Positions 6,329 through 10,233 of a stretch of DNA of 10,233 bases are shown one piece after another (position 1 is the first letter of the stretch; every line of letters begins with the position of its first letter). The notes under the pieces are model-generated. The model was not told the DNA's origin. It ran no database searches and was given only the letters and a program-made list of their open reading frames with translations. The stretch is taken from positions 1-10,233 of the forward strand of contig JBFWSL010000137.1 in NCBI GenBank assembly GCA_050248375.1, read 5' to 3'. The stretch is from JAYZVT01 sp050248375. Lineage in GTDB: Bacteria; Pseudomonadota; Alphaproteobacteria; Rhizobiales; Methyloligellaceae. A program made the position numbers and the translations under genes.

Positions 6329-7090
6329 ATGCCTGACATCACGAATGGAGCCGCGCGCTTCGCCGGCCGGGTGGCGCTCGTCACCGGAGCGGGCAGCGGC
6401 ATAGGACGCGATTGCGTTCGACGCTTCGCCGGCGAGGGCGCTTCGGTCGTCGCGGTGGATCTGGAAGCGGATCCGGTCGCCGAGACACTCGCGCCTGTGG
6501 AGGGGCCCAAACTCGCCCGGCCGGCGGACGTGACCCGCCGCGAAGCGGTGGACGCGGCAGTCGCGGCCACGCTGGAAGCATTCGGACGGCTGGACATCCT
6601 CGTGACCTGTGCCGGTATCTTCGACGACACGCCATTCGACCGGCTCACCACACGGGACTGGGAGCGCGTGTTCGCGGTTAACGTGACGGGGACCTTCAAT
6701 TTCTGCCAGGCGGTGATCGAGCCCATGCGCCGCCAGAAATGGGGACGTATCGTCACACTTGGCTCGATCGGCGGCAAGGTCGGAGGCCCGGTATCGGCGG
6801 CCAACTACGCCGCTTCCAAGGCGGCGGTCATGTGCCTCACCAAGTCGGCGGCCCGGTATTTCGCGGGCACGGGTGTCACGGTGAATTCCATATCGCCGGG
6901 CGTCATCGAGACGGCTATGACTAACGGCTGGTCGGACGAGAACCGCAAGCGGACCATCGGAGCCATACCCGTGGGGCGGCTGGGAATGCCGGGCGAAGTG
7001 GCTGCGGCGGTGGCGTTCCTCGCTTCCGACGACGCAGCCTACATCACAGGCGAGATCCTGGACGTCAACGGCGGCCAGTTGATGGATTGA
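6329..7090 (+). CDS. Short-chain dehydrogenase/reductase (SDR), FabG-like
   Basis: A 253-residue classical SDR with a Rossmann fold, predicted to oxidise or reduce a hydroxyl/keto group in the cytoplasm. The cofactor motif TGAGSGIG is at 19-26. Asp44 at the end of the second strand suggests NAD(H) preference. TCAG at 93-96 replaces the usual NNAG. The catalytic tetrad is complete: N118, S146, Y160 and K164 (YAASK). SPGVIETAM and the C-terminal ITGEILDVNGG (ends at 251) are typical. Three bases separate it from the LarA-like gene, so the two are surely co-transcribed. Many FabG-like annotations are wrong for substrate; in this operon a sugar-acid, hydroxy-acid or related catabolic alcohol is more likely than fatty-acid synthesis, but this rests on context only. 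Confidence 0.9.
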   Translation: MPDITNGAARFAGRVALVTGAGSGIGRDCVRRFAGEGASVVAVDLEADPVAETLAPVEGPKLARPADVTRREAVDAAVAATLEAFGRLDILVTCAGIFDDTPFDRLTTRDWERVFAVNVTGTFNFCQAVIEPMRRQKWGRIVTLGSIGGKVGGPVSAANYAASKAAVMCLTKSAARYFAGTGVTVNSISPGVIETAMTNGWSDENRKRTIGAIPVGRLGMPGEVAAAVAFLASDDAAYITGEILDVNGGQLMD

Positions 7091-7104
7091 GGGATTGAGA
7101 CATC

Positions 7105-7893
7105 ATGGAACATCCAGCGCAGAATTCCATCAGGCCGTTCGCCCTTTCGGGCAAGGTCATCATCGTCACGGGCGCCGCGCGCGGGCTCGGTCGGCAGTTC
7201 TCCGACAGTTTCGCTGCCGCCGGGGCCAATGTGGTGGCCTGCGACGTGGACGGCGCGGCCGTGGAGGAATTCGCCGGCAGCGTTTCGCACGCCACCGGCA
7301 ATATCATCGGCGCGCTCTGCGATGTGACGAACGAGGACGACGTCCGCGCGCTGATGGCGCTGGCCGAGAAGCATTTCGGCCGTATCGACGGCGTGGTCAA
7401 CAACGCCGGCATCACCTACCAGGAATCGGCCGTTCAGGCCGACCTGAACCGCTGGATCGAGGTGGTCCGCATCAATCTCATCGGCACTTACTGCGTGAGC
7501 CGGCAGGCGGCAAGGCTCATGCTGATGCAGGGCCATGGCAGCATCGTCAATCTCGCCTCGATCCATGCGCTGGTGGCGCCGTCCTTCCATAACGCCTCGG
7601 CCTACTGCGCGAGCAAGGCGGGCGTCGTCGGGCTGACGCGGGCGCTGGCGAAGGAGTGGGGCGAGGCGGGCCTGCGCGTGAACGCCATCGCGCCCGGCTT
7701 CATCGAGACCGACATGACCAAGGCGAAGCTGTCGGACGAAACCTACCGGTCAGGCATCCTTTCGCGCACCCCGATGCAGCGCATCGGCAAGCCGGCCGAC
7801 CTGATCGGCGCGGTCCAGTTCCTGCTATCCGATGCGTCTGCCTTCGTCACCGGGCAGGTGCTCGGCATCGATGGCGGCTGGACCACCATCTAG
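7105..7893 (+). CDS. Second short-chain dehydrogenase/reductase (SDR)
   Basis: A 262-residue classical SDR and last gene of the operon. It has TGAARGLG at 22-29, Asp47 at the end of strand two (NAD preference), NNAG at 99-102, and the tetrad N124, S152, Y167 and K171 (YCASK). APGFIETDMT and the C-terminal VTGQVLGIDGGWTT are typical of gluconate-5-dehydrogenase/FabG-like SDRs. It differs clearly from the preceding SDR, so the pair is not a recent duplication; the two probably act on different steps or opposite stereoisomers, for example oxidising one epimer and reducing the keto product to another. This is inference. It starts 14 bases after the first SDR, with a GAGGG stretch upstream. The substrate is unknown. 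Confidence 0.9.
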   Translation: MEHPAQNSIRPFALSGKVIIVTGAARGLGRQFSDSFAAAGANVVACDVDGAAVEEFAGSVSHATGNIIGALCDVTNEDDVRALMALAEKHFGRIDGVVNNAGITYQESAVQADLNRWIEVVRINLIGTYCVSRQAARLMLMQGHGSIVNLASIHALVAPSFHNASAYCASKAGVVGLTRALAKEWGEAGLRVNAIAPGFIETDMTKAKLSDETYRSGILSRTPMQRIGKPADLIGAVQFLLSDASAFVTGQVLGIDGGWTTI

Positions 7894-7907
7894 TGCCGAT
7901 GCGGAGG

Positions 7908-7927
7908 CCCCGGGTTCAGCCTCGGGG
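7908..7927 (+). terminator. Weak candidate terminator hairpin after the operon
   Basis: CCCCGGG at 7908-7914 can pair with CCTCGGGG at 7921-7927 (seven pairs, one G-U) around a six-base loop, 15 bases after the last SDR stop. An alternative GAGGC/GCCTC pairing overlaps it. There is no U-run, so it would need Rho or may only protect the mRNA end. Confidence 0.35.
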
Positions 7928-8178
7928 AATCTAATCTAGCGGTTCCCGGCCCTGGCTTCGCCATAGGTATTCAGCGCCCTCGAAGCAGACCACGTCGCTG
8001 CAGTTTCCAGCATGATCTCGCCCCCGAACAGGCTTAGGGATGTCGCGCGTCACGAGGCCTTTTGGCATTGGGCCATACGTAGGTTGAGAGTTTGCTTGTT
8101 TTTGTTTTCAGGTTTTTGGCTCGTGCAATCATCGTTATATTAAATAAATCAGTGTCTTAAGTGGGTGTCAGAAGCCCC
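7928..8178. other. Intergenic stretch without a convincing gene
   Basis: Between the operon and the toxin-antitoxin promoter. The first part is GC-rich; 8090-8160 is T-rich then A/T-rich (TTTTTGTTTTC, then TTATATTAAATAAAT). The only frame worth mentioning is a 45-codon minus-strand one (ATG 8068 to TAG 7931) containing FEGAEYLW and no recognised domain, with no ribosome binding site. I see no tRNA, insertion-sequence end or attachment site. Confidence 0.5.
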
Positions 8179-8207
8179 TTGCCACAATTCGTGCCTCTCC
8201 CCATAAT
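8179..8207 (+). promoter_or_regulatory. Sigma-70 promoter of the toxin-antitoxin pair
   Basis: TTGCCA at 8179-8184 and CATAAT at 8202-8207, each 5 of 6 to consensus, are separated by exactly 17 bp. Transcription would start near 8214. The ribosome site AGAGGAAG (8216-8223) lies nine bases before the ATG at 8233. This promoter also rules out the GTG at 8161 as the gene start. Confidence 0.65.
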
Positions 8208-8232
8208 ACGGAAGAAGAGGAAGTTACGGATA

Positions 8233-8511
8233 ATGGATGGCATGAAGGTCACCGCCGGCGAAGTCGCGAAACACTTCGGCGCTTTTGCGGACCGGGCTTT
8301 GGTCGAGCCGGTCACGATCACCAAATACGGCCGGGAGCATCTGGTTCTGATCTCGGCCGAGGAATATGCGCGCCTCAAACAGCGCGACCGCAAGGTGTAC
8401 CGGGTTGGCGAGATCCCCGATGACATCATCGACGCCATAGCCAAGGCTGAGCCCGGAGCAGAGTCGGAAGCCCTGCAGAAGAGGATCGACGAACAAGACC
8501 GCGGCCGCTGA
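8233..8511 (+). CDS. Type II antitoxin, Phd/YefM family
   Basis: A 92-residue DNA-binding antitoxin. The Phd/YefM fold covers residues 4-51: MKVTAGEVAKHFGAFADRAL, then PVTITKYGREHLVLISAEEY with ARLKQRD, the usual pattern of helix, strand 'vtitk.gr..vvlis.eey' and helix. The C-terminal part (about 55-92) is charged and probably disordered until it wraps the toxin. The start at 8233 is chosen for the AGAGGAAG site and the promoter upstream; a longer frame from 8161 would contain the promoter, and the ATG at 8242 is too far from the ribosome site. Its TGA overlaps the toxin ATG by one base. Such antitoxins usually repress their own promoter, and the promoter here is close enough, though I found no clear palindromic operator. 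Confidence 0.88.
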   Translation: MDGMKVTAGEVAKHFGAFADRALVEPVTITKYGREHLVLISAEEYARLKQRDRKVYRVGEIPDDIIDAIAKAEPGAESEALQKRIDEQDRGR

Positions 8512-8948
8512 TGAGGATTCCGCCGCCCGAGCCGGCACAGGTGCTCCGCTATGCCTATTTGTGGGCGGACGAACATGAGCAGGGGCTTGAGGAAGGACGC
8601 AAGGATAGACCCGTCGCAGTCGTGCTTGCCCTTGCCGGTGCGGAGGGAGCAACCACCGTCGCGGTAGCCCCGATTACGCATTCACCGCCTGCCATAGCGG
8701 AAGATGCGATAGAGATTCCGCCTCCCGTCAAATCGATGCTCGACCTCGATGAAGAGCGATCATGGATCGTGGTCACGGAGATCAATGTATTCGCGTGGCC
8801 AGGTCCCGATCTGCGGCCCGCCGGTCAGGAGGACGAGACGACACCGCTGATCGGCTACCTCCCTGCCCGCTTTTTCAGGACAGTGCGTGACCGGATCGTC
8901 ACACAGCACAAACGTAAGAAGCTGCGGCGCATCCAGCGATCGGAATAG
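8511..8948 (+). CDS. PemK/MazF-like toxin of the toxin-antitoxin pair
   Basis: A 145-residue protein whose layout matches the PemK-like growth-inhibitor group common in alphaproteobacteria, whose characterised relatives are mRNA endonucleases. It has VLRYAYLW (11-18), EEGRKDRPVAVVLAL (27-41), the VAPITHSPP strand-loop, IPPPVKSMLDLDEERSWIVV, then TEINVFAWPGPDLRP, and a basic C-terminal tail (KRKKLRRIQR). KDRP in the first strand is the equivalent of the conserved Arg-Pro of PemK/MazF. It is translationally coupled to the antitoxin. The assignment comes from recognition of this pattern and the partner gene, without a database search; RNase activity is inferred from the family. A truncated or inactive toxin is unlikely because the frame and motifs are intact. 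Confidence 0.78.
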   Translation: MRIPPPEPAQVLRYAYLWADEHEQGLEEGRKDRPVAVVLALAGAEGATTVAVAPITHSPPAIAEDAIEIPPPVKSMLDLDEERSWIVVTEINVFAWPGPDLRPAGQEDETTPLIGYLPARFFRTVRDRIVTQHKRKKLRRIQRSE

Positions 8949-8949
8949 T

Positions 8950-8975
8950 CATATATATATATGGCACCTTGCCAT
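8950..8975. repeat. AT-run palindrome and small hairpin after the toxin
   Basis: CATATATATATATG at 8950-8963 is a perfect palindrome with six AT units, starting two bases after the toxin stop. It overlaps an inverted repeat ATGGCA (8961-8966) / TGCCAT (8970-8975) with a three-base loop. No U-tract follows. It could be a weak terminator or mRNA-end structure; the AT run may simply be a slippage product. Confidence 0.4.
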
Positions 8976-9335
8976 GGGAAAGGGCGGCTTTCACCGCTGC
9001 CGACGGACGCAGTCCCTGACGAAGCCAGAGCCCTTCACGGACATTTCTGTTCTTCTGCCGCCCCTCACCTGCCCTGCAAACTGATGATCACGCCGCAGGA
9101 GGTTCTGCGCGTTCCGTAGCTGCGGACGCATCCGCACCAGGCTGCGGCCGTTATGAGACCTCCAGTTGCGACCAGGCAGGGTGAACCCCATTCCGTCCCG
9201 GACCCATGCCGTCTCGGGAACCGCCAGCGTTTCTTTCTCGATGGCTTCTTCAGCAGGTGACGGACCAGAAATCGCGAAGCCGGCCATGAGACCGCAATTT
9301 GCTGTTGAATCGCGCGCGCGCCGGTGTTCATGTAG
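8976..9335. other. Stretch without a supported gene
   Basis: About 360 bases with no convincing coding frame. The longest is a minus-strand 125-codon frame (9368 to 8991) containing a MAGFAISGPSPAEEA segment. It has moderate GC at third positions but no recognised domain and no ribosome site at any of its ATGs, so I do not call it. A short CG run lies at 9311-9320. No tRNA fold or mobile-element ends were seen. Confidence 0.45.
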
Positions 9336-9359
9336 CGTTATAGTCATTCGACTATAACG
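9336..9359. promoter_or_regulatory. Perfect 10-bp inverted repeat, operator-like
   Basis: CGTTATAGTC at 9336-9345 and GACTATAACG at 9350-9359 are exact inverted repeats around ATTC. AT-rich arms, short spacing and position in a noncoding region suit a dimeric regulator binding site; a hairpin is the alternative. Confidence 0.5.
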
Positions 9360-9371
9360 TTTCCGCATAGA

Positions 9372-9464
9372 CTTCGCGAAGCAGCCGGCCAGGACGATTT
9401 TGCAATTGCAACCGGAAATGGTGAGAAAAAATCCGGATTACAAAATATGACTGTTAAAGTCATA
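9372..9464. promoter_or_regulatory. Cluster of four further palindromes
   Basis: In 93 bases there are CTTCGCGAAG (9372-9381), TTGCAATTGCAA (9400-9411) and AATCCGGATT (9430-9439), all perfect, plus TATGACT (9446-9452) / AGTCATA (9458-9464) with a five-base loop. The last overlaps a possible -10 box CATAAT (9461-9466) that has a weak TTACAA 17 bp upstream. Together they look like a multi-site control region for the regulator gene downstream, whose start is about 215 bases further on. Confidence 0.45.
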
Positions 9465-9687
9465 ATATACGACAAACGCGCCGGCAAGAGCGCGTGCCGC
9501 AGATATCCAGAGGGAGGAAGGATGATGTCATCGCTGTAGCCGCAGAGCCTCGGGGGCCATCCCCGGTAGCGCTCCGGGAGATTTCGGTCATGGAACAGGC
9601 TTCCGGCCGTGCATGGCCACATGATCGTTTGTCTTGCGGGCATTTGCGAGACGCGCGCCCTGGCGGGCGGATACCTCAGAGAACACA
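9465..9687. other. Long untranslated leader or intergenic gap before the regulator gene
   Basis: There is no supported gene here. The reading frame of the regulator is open back to 9625 but offers only a TTG (9634) as an earlier start. A long 5' leader is possible if the promoter-like box at 9461 is used. I see no riboswitch fold that I can name. Confidence 0.4.
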
Positions 9688-10233
9688 ATGCAGCAACTTG
9701 ATGAACGACGCACGGACCACGCCGCCAGCCGCGCCCCGGAATTCGGCCCGCTGCTGGCGCAGGCATCCATACTTGCCATCGACGATGAACCGGGCATGCG
9801 AAACTTCTTCCTGCGCACGCTGGGGCCGCGATGCAGGCATATCGAGACCGCCGCCAACACCGAGGAAGCCAACCGCAAGCTGGACGCGCAGCATTTCGAT
9901 GTGCTGGTCCTCGATAACATCATGCCGGGAAAGCATGGCGTGGACTGGCTCGCGGAGCAGCGCGGCATCGGCTGCTTCTCCGAAGCCATCCTCATAACCG
10001 CATATGCGGACCTGGATACGGCGATCCAGGCGTTGCGCGCGGGGGCTTCGGATTTCGTGCTCAAGCCCTTCCGGTCCAATCAGCTTCTGAACGCCGTGGC
10101 GCGATGTCTCGACCGCACCCGTCTGCAGCGCGAAAACTACATCCTGCGCTACGAGCTTCGCGCCGCCTCGGACCATATTCTCCTGCGCGATCGCCTGGTT
10201 GGGGAATCTCCAGCGATACGGCGGGTTCGCGAA
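9688..10233 (+). CDS. NtrC/AtoC-type sigma-54 response regulator, 3' end beyond the window
   Basis: The first 182 codons of a gene running off the window end. After a polar extension of about 27 residues comes a full receiver domain (about 28-145): the acidic pair D32-D33 in LAIDDEPGMR, phospho-acceptor D76 in VLVLDNIMPGKHG, T104 in LITAY, and K126 in VLKPF. A linker helix (about 140-168) leads into LVGESPAIRRVRE (170-182), the characteristic opening of the AAA+ sigma-54-interaction domain. A complete protein would normally be about 440-480 residues with a C-terminal Fis-type helix-turn-helix, so it should activate sigma-54 promoters when phosphorylated. The start ATG has only a weak AGAGAA upstream. 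No histidine kinase is visible in the window; it may lie downstream. There is no evidence that it controls the liv operon, which has a sigma-70-like promoter. Confidence 0.88.
   Translation, partial: MQQLDERRTDHAASRAPEFGPLLAQASILAIDDEPGMRNFFLRTLGPRCRHIETAANTEEANRKLDAQHFDVLVLDNIMPGKHGVDWLAEQRGIGCFSEAILITAYADLDTAIQALRAGASDFVLKPFRSNQLLNAVARCLDRTRLQRENYILRYELRAASDHILLRDRLVGESPAIRRVRE

Noticed and set aside
8161..8232. GTG start of a longer antitoxin
   Set aside because: The added 24 codons cover the promoter and ribosome site of the shorter gene and do not look like Phd/YefM.
8961..8972. TGGCAC...TTGC resembling a sigma-54 promoter
   Set aside because: The GG to GC spacing is too short for the -24/-12 geometry; the sequence is better explained as a small hairpin.
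9311..9320. CG dinucleotide run
   Set aside because: Only five units, unremarkable in a GC-rich genome.
8991..9368. 125-codon minus-strand frame
   Set aside because: It has no ribosome site and no recognised domain, and it runs through an operator-like inverted repeat; coding bias is not convincing.
9344..9766. 140-codon minus-strand frame
   Set aside because: It overlaps the start of the response regulator and the palindrome cluster; its composition (Pro/Arg/Ser/Cys-rich) is not protein-like.

Overview
The window looks like a GC-rich proteobacterium, most likely alphaproteobacterial. This is inferred from strong G/C third positions in most genes, the LivHMGF transporter style, the PemK-like toxin subtype and the sigma-54 type response regulator. 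No ribosomal or other taxonomic marker is present, so the genus cannot be named. The first 11 bases match the 3' end of the standard Illumina adapter, so base 1 is probably the end of a contig and those bases are probably not genomic.

Region 1 (1-193) is a control region. It holds the possible start of a divergent minus-strand gene (1-96), a perfect TTGACA -35 box at 70-75, and two near-identical 19-bp partly palindromic elements exactly 20 bp apart (99-137). The elements lie where a repressor would cover the transcription start.

Region 2 (194-7893) reads as one eight-gene plus-strand operon with very tight spacing. It starts with a complete branched-chain-amino-acid-type (HAAT) ABC importer: permeases LivH and LivM, ATPases LivG and LivF, and an exported substrate-binding protein. 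A strong GC-rich hairpin (4855-4887) follows the binding-protein gene. Then come a LarA-like (DUF2088) protein and two different short-chain dehydrogenases (SDRs). The simplest reading is uptake of a small carboxylate or hydroxy-acid-like compound followed by cytoplasmic redox conversion. The LarA-like protein lacks the lysine that anchors the nickel-pincer cofactor in lactate racemase, so its chemistry should not be assumed. A weak hairpin at 7908-7927 may end the operon.

Region 3 (7894-8975) is a type II toxin-antitoxin pair of Phd/YefM and PemK/MazF type. The start and stop codons overlap by one base and the pair has its own good sigma-70 promoter. A noncoding stretch lies before it, and an AT palindrome with a small hairpin lies after it.

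Region 4 (8976-10233) is about 700 bases without a convincing gene but with five inverted repeats packed into 9336-9464. It is followed by the first 182 codons of an NtrC/AtoC-type sigma-54 response regulator cut off by the window end. Nothing in the sequence ties regions 3 and 4 functionally to the operon.

The most interesting points are the non-canonical LarA-like protein in a transport and double-SDR operon, the phased tandem operators, the AT-rich patch covering the promoter and first ~65 codons of livH, the intercistronic hairpin, and the palindrome cluster before the response regulator.
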